A stretch of DNA of 64,000 nt, taken from contig NC_083571.1 in NCBI RefSeq assembly GCF_027579695.1, forward strand, positions 45,495,390 to 45,559,389. The letters are read 5' to 3'. The stretch is from Neoarius graeffei (Eukaryota > Chordata > Actinopteri > Siluriformes > Ariidae). The position numbers and the translations under genes are program-made. The notes below the pieces were generated by a model. That model saw nothing but the letters and a program-made list of their open reading frames with translations, had not been told where the DNA came from and did no database searches. Positions 1 to 10,655 of this stretch are shown here, piece after piece; positions within the stretch are counted from its first letter, which is position 1, and the number at the start of each line of letters is the position of its first letter.

Positions 1-275
1 TCCCAGCGTGCTCGCGGGGCGTGTGTGGGCATGTGAGGACACTCCTCCTCACCAATCTGTGCACAAGGGAGTGTCTCCTCATGCCCCTAGCCCCACTCGG
101 CTCGGTTGGGCTCGCTTCAGCCCTACTCCAAAACCGTGCGAGTTTTGGGTGCTAAGCAGGGCTGAAGCGAGCTGAGTCATGCTGCTCTGAGATAGTCGAA
201 ACGCGAGCCATGTCGGGCTGAAGTGAGCTGAAGCGAGCTGAAGTGAGCTGAAAAAGGGTAGTGGAAAAGGGCCAA
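1..275. repeat. Flanking sequence with short GCTGAAG(T/C)GAGCT repeats
   Basis: I recognise no gene here. Positions about 160-255 carry several imperfect copies of a 10-11 base unit reading GCTGAAGTGAGCT or GCTGAAGCGAGCT. The open frame across it is low-complexity and shows no known domain. The sequence passes directly into the truncated Tc1-like element that follows. Confidence 0.4.
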
Positions 276-705
276 TAGAGTCAGGTGTTTTCAATCAATG
301 GGATGACAATCAGGTGTGAGTGGGCACCCTCTTAATTTAAAGAACAGGGATCTATCAAAGTCTGATCTTCACAACACATGTTTGTGGAAGTGTATCATGG
401 CGCAAACAAAGGAGGTTTCTGAGGACCTCAGAAAAAGCGTTGTTGATGCTCATCAGGCTGGAAAAGGTTACAAAACCATCTCTAAAGAGTTTGGACTCCA
501 CCAATCCACAGTCAGACAGATTGTGTACAAATGGAGGAAATTCAAGACCATTGTTACCCTCCCCAGGAGTGGTCAACCAACAAAGATCACTCCAAGAGCA
601 AGGCGTGTAATAGTCGGCGAGGTCACAAAGGACCCAAGGGTAACTTCTAAGCAACTGAAGGCCTCTCTCACATTGGCTAATTTTCATGTTTATGAGTCCA
701 CCATC

Positions 706-1066
706 TGGTGTAGTGGTTAGCACTGTCGCCTCACAGCAAGAAGGTCCTGGGTTCGAGCCCCGGGGCCGGCGAGGGCCTTTCTGTGTGGAGTTTGCATATT
801 CTCCCCGTGTCCGCGTGGGTTTCCTCCGGGTGCTCCGGTTTCCCCCACAGTCCAAAGACATGCAGGTTAGGTTAACCGGTGACTCTAAATTGACCGTAGG
901 TGTGAATGTGAGTGTGAATGGTTGTCTGTGTCTATGTATCAGCCCTGTGATGACCTGGCGACTTGTCCAGGGTGTACCCCGCCTTTCGCCCATAGTCAGC
1001 TGGGATAGGCTCCAGCTTGCCTGCGACCCTGTAGAAGGATAAAGCGGCTAGAGATAATGAGATGAG
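706..1066 (+). mobile_element. tRNA-derived SINE (family 1) with 14-bp target duplication
   Basis: It begins within the tRNA-like head at TGGTGTAGTGG (A box) followed by the B box GGTTCGAGCCC, then the long conserved body and the ATAATGAGATGAGATG tail. The target sequence ATGAGTCCACCATC is duplicated at 692-705 and 1067-1080, showing retrotransposition into the Tc1 transposase gene. The 5' GGCGGCACGG of full copies is missing. The body resembles the V-SINE type; that name is from memory. Confidence 0.92.
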
Positions 1067-1337
1067 ATGAGTCCACCATCAGGAGAACACTGAACAACAA
1101 TGGTGTGCATGGCAGGGTTGCAAGTAGAAAGCCACTGCTCTCCAAAAAGAACATTGCTGCTCGTTTGCAGTTTGCTAAAGATCACATGGATAAGCCAGAA
1201 GGCTATTGGAAAAATGTTTTGTGGACGGATGAGACCAAAGTAGAACTTTTTAGTTTAAATGAGAAGCGTTATGTTTGGAGAAAGGAAAACACTGCATTCC
1301 AGCATAAGAACCTTATCCCATCTGTTAAACATGGTGA

Positions 1338-1983
1338 AGAAGAAGTTGTTCAATTTATATAGCGACTTTCACAAAACCCAAGGTCGCTTTACAGTTATAA
1401 ATAAATAAAGTAAGTCAGTCCACCAAATAGAGGCCAGGATGTCATTCCAATAGTGTATCAGCCACAGTCCCACCAAAAGGCACATGAAAACAAGTCACAC
1501 ACCGCCAAAACAGTCACCACGCCGGCGGCGGCAACATCACTTGGAACGCCACGGCATGGATCCACAAAGCGAGCACAGAAGCACCACCACGCAGAGCGCC
1601 GGTACGTCCCAAACCGCCTGCACAGCTGCCGCGACGCCACCGAGCAACATTGCTCGGAACACCACGCCAAGCACTAAAGCACAGAGCGCTGGACAACCCC
1701 GATGTTAAAATGAGCAACGAGCTCACTGCAGTCCATAGCTAGGAGCACAGGCATCACCCACGGTGAACCAAGGCCTGGAGGGAACTGACACCCAAAACTG
1801 GGTCCGGAGCTACACCACAACCGGCAGACAAAAACACTCAAACAAAAACAAACATCAAACTACACAAATACAAAAAAAATTCATATAATAAAATAAAAAA
1901 GAGAGAGAAAATAAAATAAAAAAAAGCTCCGGTGAGAAGTGGCAGCTAAAATGCGCATGGTGTACTCTTAACCGGAAGCAGAA
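1338..1983. repeat. Unclassified insertion inside the Tc1 copy
   Basis: Comparison with the Tc1 copy at 30940-30960 shows about 645 extra bases here. The insert opens with AAGAAGTTGTTCAATTTATA, includes GCGACTTTCACAAAACCC and a purine/A-rich stretch near 1860-1930. Exact edges and class are not clear. Open frames in it show no domain I recognise. Confidence 0.6.
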
Positions 1984-2124
1984 GTGGTGGTGGTAGTATC
2001 ATGGTTTGGGCCTGTTTTGCTGCATCTGGGCCAGGACAGCTTGCCATCATTAATGGAACAATGAATTCTGAATTATACCAGCGAATTCTAAAGGAAAATG
2101 TCAGGACATCTGTCCATGAACTGA

Positions 2125-3109
2125 GGCCCTGTCCACACGGCAACAGATTCAGGTGACTCTGATACAATTGCTTATTGTTTAGGCCTGGCGTCCACACGGC
2201 ACCGGCGTTTTGGGTGCCCAAAACGCAATCTTTTTGAGAACGGGTTCCAGAGTGGAAAGATCTGGCAATGTTGTCGTTGTGAAGTTGTCTGGATGAGTAG
2301 AACGGATTTGTTTACGATGATGTCACAACCACATGACTGTGAGTGCTTCACGCCGGGTAGAAGTGTAACGAACTCGATGCGAGTTGTCAACAAATCCTAT
2401 AACTTGGTTCATGAAACGCGCTTACAAAATATTTTCACTGTCAATATTTATTGTGTAATGGTGCAAAGTGAGAGAGAGAGACTCTGCCCTTAGGGCAGAG
2501 TCAATCCCGCCAGCAAAAATAGGGAAAAAAAGGAGCGATCTCACCTCTTCAGATGTTGGTTTAAGTCCTACAATACATTCCTCAAAAAGGGCGTAGAAGA
2601 ACAAATTAATCCATCAATGTGTAGCATTCAATTTATTCCGGACCATTAAAGACGCCGCCTTCCGCGTAGAATCATACGTCATCCTCGCCGCCATATTGGA
2701 TAGGTCAAAGCGGAGAATAAAGATTCATGTGCTGCATTTAACTGTACCAACAGGTTTGCCGTCCAAACGAGATCACATGGGATTACCTTTCACAGGTGAG
2801 ACTGGAAAAATACTTTTCATTGTATTTGGTCATTATAATGTAATTTTACGAACAGATTTTTCTGACTTTGTGGCTAATATGATGTCTCGCGCATAATAGT
2901 TTATGCGCATGCGTCCTTACTTCTTCTATTGTTCTGGTGTCTCCGAAGGGACCGTCTTACAGCGCCCCTAGCGGTGTGGCATGTGTATTGCATCGTTTTC
3001 AGCAAGCGTTGCGTTGCCATATGGACCTGATATTTTACTGATCGTTGCCCATTTGGACGCGATATATTTTTAAATAACATCTCGTTGCCGTTGTCGTGTG
3101 GATGTAGCC
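2125..3109 (+). mobile_element. THAP-exon MITE, copy 1 (985 bp)
   Basis: The ends read GGCCCTGTCCACACGGCAAC and, inverted, GGCTACATCCACACGACAAC, an imperfect terminal inverted repeat. TGA is present at both borders (2122-2124 and 3110-3112), a 3-bp target duplication, and the uninterrupted Tc1 copy confirms the insertion. Two related copies lie at 13500-17513 (reverse) and 42931-43946. The region around 2690-2802 is a degenerate THAP first exon whose start codon is lost by a 7-bp deletion relative to the copy at 43552. A CRE-like TACGTCAT (2675) and a YY1-like GCCGCCATATTGG (2687) precede it. No transposase is encoded. Confidence 0.85.
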
Positions 3110-3646
3110 TGAGTCTCAAGAGAAGGTGGGTCATGCAGCAAGACAACGACCCTAAGCACACAAGTCGTTCTACCAAAGAATGGTTAGAGAAGAATAAAGT
3201 TAATGCTTTGGAATGGCCAAGTCAAAGTCCTGACCTTAATCCAATCGAAACGTTGTGGAAGGACCAGAAGCGAGCAGTTCATGTGAGGAAACCCACCAAC
3301 ATCCCAGAGTTGAAGCTGTTCTTTAAGGAGGAATGGGCTAAAATTCCTCCAAGCCGGTGTGCAGGACTGATCAACAGTTACTGGAAATGTTTAGTTGCAA
3401 TTATTGCTGCACAAGGGGGTCACACCAGATACTGAAAGCAAAGGTTCACATACTTTTGCCACTCACAGATATGTAATATTGGATCATTTTCCTCAGTAAA
3501 TAAATGACCAAGTATAATATTTTTGTCTCGTTTGTTTAACTGGGTTCTCTTTATCTACTTTTAGGACTTGTGTGAACATCTGATGTTGTTTTAGGTCATA
3601 TTTATGCAGAAATATAGAACATTCTAAAGGGTTCACAAACTTTCAA

Positions 3647-3650
<4 letters not shown>

Positions 3651-3677
<27 letters not shown>
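3651..3677. repeat. (GT)n microsatellite
   Basis: About 13 GT dinucleotides directly replace the outermost bases of the right terminal repeat of the Tc1 copy. Confidence 0.95.
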
Positions 3678-3724
3678 GCACCTGCTGGACTGCACTGTTG
3701 TAAAAAAATTCTAAGCCTTTATTC

Positions 3725-3945
3725 ATCACGTGTACATTAGACCACAGTGAAATTCTCTGCATTTCAACCATCTGGGAATATGAGCACATATACCCAGAGC
3801 AGTGCTGCAGTACCTGGGGAGTAGTTGGGGGTTGGGCACCTTGCTCAAGGACACTTCACCCATTCCTGCTGGCACAGGGAATCAAACCAGTGACCTTTTG
3901 GTTTTAAAGCTGCTTTGTTAACCTTTAGGCTATGGCTTCCCCCAT
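3725..3945 (-). mobile_element. tRNA-derived SINE, family 2 (reverse)
   Basis: On the minus strand it reads as a tRNA-like head (GGTTTGATTCC-type B box, seen here as its complement near 3880-3895) followed by the body ending in the vicinity of 3740. It matches the copies at 22762-22934 (+) and 26829-27041 (-). This copy is diverged. Confidence 0.65.
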
Positions 3946-3977
3946 GAGAATAGGTGCCACTGCAGTTGAAGTGAATC

Positions 3978-4112
3978 ATTATTGCTTGCTCATTGGAGAT
4001 AGATTAGGGATAAAATTGGCTCACGTCTTGGGTCATTCAGATTCTGTAAAGCTGTTTTGGGATAATGTCTACTGTTAAAAGCGCTACACAAACAAACTTG
4101 ACTTGACTTGAC
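3978..4112 (+). repeat. Dispersed repeat with TTGAC tail, short copy
   Basis: This segment (GATAGATTAGGGATAAAATT through AAAGCGCTACACAAACAAAC) ends in repeated TTGAC units and matches 8065-8180. It looks like the 3' end of a retroelement with a short tandem tail; its class is not resolved. Confidence 0.7.
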
Positions 4113-5450
4113 ATTATTTAGGTCAGTGGTTCTTAAGTTTCTTAATCTTTTGGAGTCGCAAACCCCCAGAATAATCAATCTGGCATCCGTGCCCATTTGA
4201 CAGTCAAGTATTCCACAGCCACTGACAGCCAGAATTCTTCCACTGTGCACAATGTGAAAGCAGTCTGTAATGTGCTGTCATAGGAGAGGTTCAAAAGCAC
4301 ATCCTCCAGTTCCGACAGCAGGTGTTGTGCACTGGAGGTGGTGAAAGGCTGATGAATCCAGTCGTATCTCACCAGCATTTCATCTTCTGGGAAGTATCTG
4401 TTGAAACTGTCAAGCAGGCTTCGGAGATGAGTGGTAATAACCCCTTTCATTCTTTGGGTACTTATAACTGTCCATAAAGTCTTCATGCTCAGGGAACATT
4501 TCAACACCGCCCTCTCTGACTTGTACAGCCCAGCACTCCAGCTTCTTTTTAAATGTTTTTACTTTGTCAAAGTGTAAGGAAGTTTGTGTTTGGACCTTGG
4601 AGGGCAATATTTAGACAGTTTAGTTTTTCAAAAACGTCTGCCAGATATGCAAGGCTAGCAACCCGCTCCGGGTTACTCAGATGGTTAGCAAGGGAAGAAC
4701 CACCGTCAGCGGATATGAAGATGTGGACCTCTTCATGCAGTTCAAACAGTCTGGTCAATACTTTACCCCAAGAAAGCCATTTGACTTCTGTGTGAAACAG
4801 AAGTGACTCATGGCCAGATGCCATTTCATGGCAGAGTATGGCGAACAATCTGGTTTTCACTGGTTATGATTTTATGAAGTTCACCATTTTAACCGCAGTT
4901 TGGGGAATGCTGCAAAGTTCGGGTCTGAGGTTCTTGCTAGCCAAAGCTTCTGTGTGAATAACGCAATGTGAAAATTTAGCATGTGGAGCAACTTCCAAAA
5001 CACAGGCTTTTAGTCCCTTTCTTGTTCCCTGCATAGCTCCAACTCCATCTGTACACACAGAGACACAGTTTTCCCAACTTATTTCTTCCTCGTGCATTTC
5101 ACCATCTACCTTTTTAAAAATGTCCTGACCTGTACATGTTCCCTCCAGTGGAGTGCAAAACAACATATGCTCATGCATTTTTTTTTATTGTAGCTGTATC
5201 TTACAAATACAAGCAGGTGTGCATTACCTGACATATCTATAGATTAGTCTATTTGTAGTCAAAATCTTCCACTTTTCTTTACTCTGTCCATGAGCTGGTT
5301 TTTAATGTCGTTTGCCATGCCATGAATTCACCACCACATTGTGTCATTTGACAGTAGTAGTAGTCTCAAGTGTGCTCACTATTTTTTTTTCCAACATCCA
5401 TAGCACTTGTCATTGCTATGGCTGCTGGGCAGATGAGGCACTTGGCAATA

Positions 5451-7135
5451 CACTGCAAAAAATGGCCTTTCAAAAATAAGAAATAAAAGATTAAAACAAA
5501 GCATATTTGCTTGAATCAGGTGAAAAAAATCTGCCAATGGAACTAGTCAAATTTGACTTGGTAAGATTTCTTAAAGTAAGATGAAAAATCTAACCTGTTT
5601 TTAGATGGAAATAATACCAAAATAAGATTGGGGAACTTATTATGCGAGATCTGATTAACTCAAAATAATCAAAATAGCTCTTATAACAAGATCGTACTTC
5701 TTACATTTAGCCATTCAAGTCATTTTTATTTATTTCATTTTAAGGGTATTTCACTTAAATTCATGACAAAGTCTTAGCAGTAAAAACTGAATTTAAGATA
5801 AATATACTAATATTAGGATTGTTAAATTCTACAACTAAGCATTGCTAGCTTAAAAGATTCTCCTTTTGTGACCTGTAATTAGTAAAATACTCTAGATATG
5901 AGACCAGAGACTATCTTGAATCAAGTTGACGACACGTGTAGCATTGCAACAAGTTTATTTTTTTTTCCCCCATTTCAACATTCAAACATTAAAACATCTC
6001 TTAAGATTCCACTTCCCCAGGACCTCAGGCATCAAAAAAAAAAAGTCTACGCATTTTGACTTACAGTGCTTACACAACGCCAAAGCAACAATGCATTTTG
6101 GGGGCACTGACTGTTTGTTTGTTTTGTTTGTTTGGTGCCTGATCTTGTAAACCCTTCATACACATAAACAAAAACCTCACGAGTGGGTGGGAAAAAAACA
6201 AACCACTGAACTTGTCCACTCACTCATAGCCTTTTTGAAGGCACTTGTCTGGTCTAGAGTATGTACAGCATCTAGAAGGACCTCACTCTGAATGACTGAG
6301 AAAACAGCCGCAGTAAACTTAGGATATGTGAGCTGACAAAACATCTACGCATTTTGACTTACAGTGCTTACACAACACCAAAGCAACAGTGCGTTTTGGG
6401 GGCACTGACTATTTTGAAATGTATGAATTGTAATGAAAGATTCAAAGATTTCAGTAAAGTTAATTTATTCCCAAAACAAGCATACTTTGTTTTGTTTTTT
6501 TCTTGAAACAAGATGAACCGCTAGCGCTGTCGCCTCACAGCAAGAAGGTCCTGGGTTCGAGCCCTGTGGCCGGCGAGGGCCTTTCTGTGCGGAGTTTGCA
6601 TGTTCTCCCCGTGTCCACGTGGGTTTCCTCCGGGTGCTCCGGTTTCCCCCACAGTCCAAAGACATGCAGGTTAGGTTAACTGGTGACTCTAAATTGACTG
6701 TAGGTGTGAATGTGAGTGTGAATGGTTGTCTGTGTCTATGTGTCAGCCCTGTGATGACCTGGCGACTTGTCCAGGGTGTACCCCGCCTTTCGCCCGTAGT
6801 CAGCTGGGATAGGCTCCAGCTTGCCTGCGACCCTGTAGAACAGGATAAAGCGGCTAGAGATAATGAGATGAGAAGATGAACCGCATTTGACAAATGTCCA
6901 AAATGTACTTACTTGTTTTAAAAAAACTTGTTTTATTTTCAAAGGTGTTCCAAATAAGACTTTTTCAAGACATTTTGTCTATACAAGATTTTCAAGATGG
7001 ACTATCTAAAAACTAGCCTTTCTAGCTAAATGAGGTTTTGCTTGTTGGGCAATTATGTCTTATAATAAGGGTGGCTAGATGTTTTGACTTGAAAATAGAC
7101 AAATAAACTTCCTAAGATTTGTATTTTTTGCAGTG
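5451..7135. mobile_element. 1,685-bp MITE inside the hAT transposase gene
   Basis: The left end CACTGCAAAAAATGGC and the inverted right end CACTGCAAAAAATACAAATC form terminal inverted repeats, flanked by TA on both sides (5449-5450 and 7136-7137). The interior is AT-rich and non-coding. It includes an internal duplication: about 65 bases at 6043-6110 recur at 6343-6412 (CTACGCATTTTGACTTACAG and following). A SINE is inserted at 6522-6873. Confidence 0.78.
6522..6873 (+). mobile_element. tRNA-derived SINE (family 1), 5' truncated
   Basis: It starts at TAGCGCTGTCGCCTC, just inside the A box, keeps the B box GGTTCGAGCCC and the full body, and ends in ATAATGAGATGAG. The target AGATGAACCGC is duplicated at 6511-6521 and 6874-6884. 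Confidence 0.92.
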
Positions 7136-7544
7136 TAGTGTGGGGCTTTTTAGATTGAACCACCAGATATGCCACTTCATATGAAGTTGCCAGGTTCTTA
7201 GCAGTGACTGTAGCATACTCACTGTCTTTTGGACCCATAGTTTTCCCTCCTTGCGTCGAACAAACTAAGAGTTTATCGATGTGAATGCTGTTTCTCGTTT
7301 CTAAAGGTGTCTTAAATTTGGCTGATTTTAAGCTTTTATGTGCAAGCAATTCTGAACAAATAACATGTTATCCACATTGTTTTTTGCTATGCATGTAAAG
7401 CCGTATTGCAGGAAGTCTGGCTGATATTTCCGAATCTTGTTGAAAGTTTAGGGCTCTGTTGGAACTGCTGTTGCCTTATGTTTCACAGTTGATGGTGCTG
7501 CTGTCTTTTCAGGTGACCCACCTTGAGACCTTATTCAGGTGACA

Positions 7545-8180
7545 TTGGGCATACCTAACAACTTGTGTTTTCTCTCCCTCTCTCTCTCTCTCCCCCTCCC
7601 CCCCAAATCTGTCCCTCTGAGTTACATGTTGGTCCTGAGATCGAGATGCTGACCTCTTCTGCTCCTCAGACCTGCTTGATCCATCCTGGTGCCCTGTGTC
7701 TGGTCGGAGTCTCATCACATCACATTGCTTCTGTGGAGGACGGCCCCATGAGGACAGTTGAAAGTCACACCTGGAGGACGCTCTGGACTCTTACAGTAAT
7801 GCTTTTATGGCTGAGGACTACAGTTGACTTGCTAACTTTAGGACTGCAGTTGTCATGAACAGTTTTGCACTCAAGTTTCCATCAATGAAGAGTTTATAAC
7901 ATCAGTGAAACTGACTTCATGTTAAAACTGTTAATATTATAGTCATGCTGTCTGTTGTTGCCCAAATGAGGATGGGTTCCCTTTTGAGTCTGGTTCCTCT
8001 CGAGGTTTCTTCCTCATGTCGTCTGAGGGAGTTTTTCCTTGCCACCATCACCACAGGCTCGCTCATTGGGGATAGATTAGGGATAAATTTAGCTCATGTT
8101 TTAAGTTGTTCAAATTCTGTAAAGCTGCTTTGTGACAATGTTTATTGTTAAAAGCGCTATACAAATAAACTTGACTTGAC
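7545..8180 (+). repeat. Dispersed repeat with TTGAC tail, longer copy
   Basis: This segment inside the hAT element includes a CT-rich tract (7572-7606), GAGGATGGGTTCCC near 7967, CTTCCTCATGTCGTCTGAGG near 8009, and ends in AAGCGCTATACAAATAAAC followed by TTGAC units. Its last ~120 bases match 3983-4112. No coding potential is convincing. Confidence 0.65.
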
Positions 8181-8225
8181 GCCTCTGTTTGAGTTGAGTT
8201 GAGGTTGAGAAACACTGATTTAGGT

Positions 8226-9953
8226 GACATACTTTCCAAGAACTGAGGATCTGCTTGAATAATGGAATAAGCAAAAACTTGTCTACCTCCACCAATGAGC
8301 ACTTCAGTTTCTATGTTCACTGACATCCTCAGTCCCTTTTGAGAGGATGTTCTCCAAGGCTGGGGAGGTTGTTTCTAAGAAGAGGAACCACTTCATCCCA
8401 ACCACAATGAAAAAAAATTGTTTCCTAAATAGAAATTGATTAAAAAAAATTCCCTCCCTCCTCTCATCACATGCACTGCTCAGTTTTTGGAGCACTCACA
8501 GTCTTGTCTGTCACACAAGCACTGAATCCCAGCAAAAAAAAAATTTGCCCCCTTTGGTTTCTGTGTTTGTGCATCTTTTATTTGTTGGTAATTCTATTTA
8601 CATTGTCACCACTTACACAAATAATCATAAACAGAAATTATATACACATGAACATAAATGAAACATTTGTGATTTTTATGTCTGCATAAAAAAATTATTA
8701 CATGACTTATTAATGTTACTTTTAACTACAGTGGTAAACAGAAGAATGGCTATATTAGCTCTGGTAATTAATTTTTGCACCATAAACAAGGGCTCAAATG
8801 ATTTTGCTGCTATTCATAACTTTTAGTAGTAGGTGTCGCCAGTGAGCTTTCTGTGGAATGAAGTTTTGAGTAATTAACCTTTTGGTGAATCAGTGGGTTG
8901 AAAAGCTTCATTGCTTCATGAAGCCTCATTTGGCCATCACTAGTAGCACTAAAACATGCTAAATTTGTCATGTTACTGAAGTACTCTGCTTGTTGCAACA
9001 GAGCTCTGTATAAAGGCTAGCTTTGGCCCATGCAACCATTCAAGTGCTTGAAAGACAAGTTACAGCACTAAAACACACTATTTGGCTCATTATGATTTAT
9101 GACGATTAGATTTTCATATCCTGAGTAATGTGTAACACATTTATTCTGCTCGTTACAGCAGCTAGAATCAGAGCTCCATACCTCCAGTGTGCTAGATAGC
9201 TTATGCTAGCATTTAGCCCTTGCCCACTCAGCTTTTCAGACACTAGACTAGGCTAGTGAAGTATAAAATGACCTAACATGAAGCCCATACAAACATTTCC
9301 ACTCTGGATTGAAATGCATTTGCAGTTGTTTTTTTTTTTTTATTTCTACCCACATAATACATTTGTGGTAAGGCCATGGCTTAAACCTTTGGGGTCGAGA
9401 GCTTCGCCAGTGAAGCTCGACAGGTTTAGAATGAGTAGGTCATGTATTTAGATAAAAATCTTCGGGTTTTTCATCATACAAGCACAATAAACATATTGAC
9501 AGAAACTTTATACTTTCCTATGTGTCCACCGCCAAATAACATACATGTCAACCTATACGGATTGTCCGGAAATTATACAGATTTTAGCTCATTTCAAGGG
9601 CGTACGGGCGTATAAACAAAGTCTTACGGATTTTCAGTATTTTCTGACCTAAATTTATTTTGTGTATCTTACTTGAACATCGTCAGCTGATCGTCGCAAA
9701 AACATACAAAAGCTCGATTTATAGACAAAGAACAGCGTGTATGCAGGGTCAGATAACCCAGACTATGTGAAACCGGATGTTTATTCCTCAAGCCTCGTGC
9801 AGTATCGTGACTGCGAGACTTCGCTCGTTCCGGTCATGCGCACGATCTGCATTTAAACGCGCCAAACGGTCATTGTTCGAACGATTTTCTCATTGTGCAG
9901 AGCGACATTGTTTACACCTGGGAGATTTTGAATAGCGTCTGCTGAGTGAAAGA
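8226..9953. other. No recognisable gene; AT-rich intergenic
   Basis: I see only short spurious open frames. Around 9530-9630 and 9690-9950 the sequence is GC-richer with CpG sites, and probably belongs to the leader of the hAT-like open frame that follows. No inverted-repeat ends were found. Confidence 0.4.
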
Positions 9954-10655
9954 ATGGGAACACCGAGAAAGAAAATGAGATACGGCGGGCGGTATCTTCC
10001 TGAACGGAAGGAGACATTTAATGGTGTCATTGTTCAGGCAAAAAATGAGGAGTACGCACACTGCACAGTTTGTGTGCGAGATATAAAAGTTGCGGCGTCT
10101 GGAGTTTATGACGTGAGGTTCAAACTACATCAGCGAAATTTGCACCAGAAACAGAATCTGCCGCAAATGACGATGTTTGCAAAGCCTAAGACCGATGATC
10201 AACCAACAAGTGTAATAAGAGCAGAAGTTATGATCTGTAATTTTATTGCTCAGCACAATTTGCTGCTAGCCGTTGCGGACTACCTGACAGAACTGTTGCC
10301 GCGAATTTGCACGGACAGTACGATTGCGAAATCTATCAGCTGTAGGCGCACCAAAACAACGCAAATAATCAAAAAGAGCTTGGCCCCCGAAGCTACACTA
10401 CCAATCATCCAGCACTGCCGGACGTCGCCATTTTCCTTGATGATCAACGAATCCAATGACAAAAAGACGGACAAGCAACTGGCCGTTTTGGTGCAAATCT
10501 TCGACATAAACAGAGGGGCGAAGTCAAGAATCATAGACATGTCCGTGTGCAATATCGGCACGGGCGAGGCGATTTTCGACATGCTGGACGAAGTTCTCAG
10601 GCAAGTTATATTTACTTATTTATTTATTAAGTTTGGTGCAATTCGAAGGCTATAA
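9954..10655 (+). pseudogene. hAT-like transposase, N-terminal part (BED-type finger plus start of catalytic domain)
   Basis: The open frame encodes 233 residues. Residues ~40-60 hold a BED-like finger: CTVC at 42-45 and later paired His residues in KLHQRNLHQKQ. The part from ~85 (ICNFIAQHNLLLAVADYL) through SLMINESNDKKTDKQLAVLV and VCNIGTGEAIFDMLDEVL resembles the region around the first catalytic Asp of hAT transposases found widely in fish. The frame then runs into unrelated AT-rich sequence after position ~10600, where CTCAG/GCAAGT could be a GC-type splice donor. No downstream catalytic exon was found, so I treat it as a fragment. It could instead be exon 1 of a domesticated ZBED-like gene. 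Confidence 0.6.

Larger units (their letters stand above)
397..3435 (+). pseudogene. Tc1-like transposase (family B), interrupted
   Basis: Tc1/mariner transposases cut and paste the element using a DDE catalytic triad. The start codon at 397 follows a conserved leader and opens with residues MAQTKEVSEDLRKSV. The paired helix-turn-helix DNA-binding region runs to about 705 and includes the GRPR-like hook PRSGQPTKITPRARR. The catalytic core resumes at about 1080 with LWTDETKVELF (first Asp), and the last part (3119-3435) has QQDNDPKHTS (second Asp) and SPDLNPIETLW (Glu). The reading frame is broken by the three inserted repeats, so no functional protein is possible. Identity as Tc1 is secure. 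Confidence 0.9.
276..3650 (+). mobile_element. Tc1-like transposon family B, copy 1, split by three later insertions
   Basis: The sequence matches, segment by segment, the fuller copy at 28408-31620. It lacks the left terminal inverted repeat (it starts in the 5' leader at about 276) but keeps most of the right end, stopping at TTTCAAGCAC, where a GT microsatellite begins. Three insertions break it: a SINE (706-1066), an unclassified repeat (about 1338-1983) and a THAP-exon MITE (2125-3109). Removing them in the mind restores a normal Tc1 layout, which gives the order of events: Tc1 first, the others later. Confidence 0.9.
4175..7349 (-). pseudogene. hAT transposase relic (ZBED5/SCAND3-like), broken
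   Basis: Read from 7349 leftward, the first segment contains LAHKSLKSAKFKTPLE and TAKNLATSYEVAYLVV, typical of the region after the BED finger in ZBED5/FAM200/SCAND3-like hAT proteins. After the inserted MITE (5451-7135) the protein resumes at 5178-4864 with SVCTDGVGAMQGTRKG and HCVIHTEALASK (RNase-H-like core), then 4860-4567 with HTEVKWLSWGKVLTRLFEL and ISADGGSSLANHL, then 4607-4175. At least three frames are needed and an element interrupts it, so it is dead. The assignment to this hAT branch is by recognition of these motifs. Confidence 0.82.
4124..8217 (-). mobile_element. hAT superfamily DNA transposon, 4,094 bp, 8-bp target duplication
   Basis: The left end CAGTGGTTCTTAAGTTTC and the inverted right end CAGTGTTTCTCAACCTC are matching terminal inverted repeats of the type seen in hAT elements. 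ATTTAGGT occurs exactly at 4116-4123 and 8218-8225, the 8-bp target duplication diagnostic of hAT. Transposase fragments run on the minus strand. Later insertions are a 1.7-kb MITE (5451-7135), a SINE inside that MITE, and a TTGAC-tailed repeat near the right end. Confidence 0.9.

Noticed and set aside
706-760. tRNA gene suggested by A and B boxes
   Set aside because: The boxes belong to the tRNA-derived head of a SINE; no cloverleaf with a proper acceptor stem is present, and the same head recurs in all SINE copies.
686-1042. Open frames in SINE copies (118 aa here; similar ones at 355-993, 6465-6893, 23069-23344, 41800-42177)
   Set aside because: The same frames recur in every SINE copy on both strands; SINEs are non-coding and the frames reflect the conserved body.
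2293-2493. Conserved open frame [16 protein letters not shown]… in all three THAP-exon MITE copies
   Set aside because: It is shared because the copies share ancestry. It runs through a GA microsatellite of varying length and has no domain; it is more likely leader sequence.
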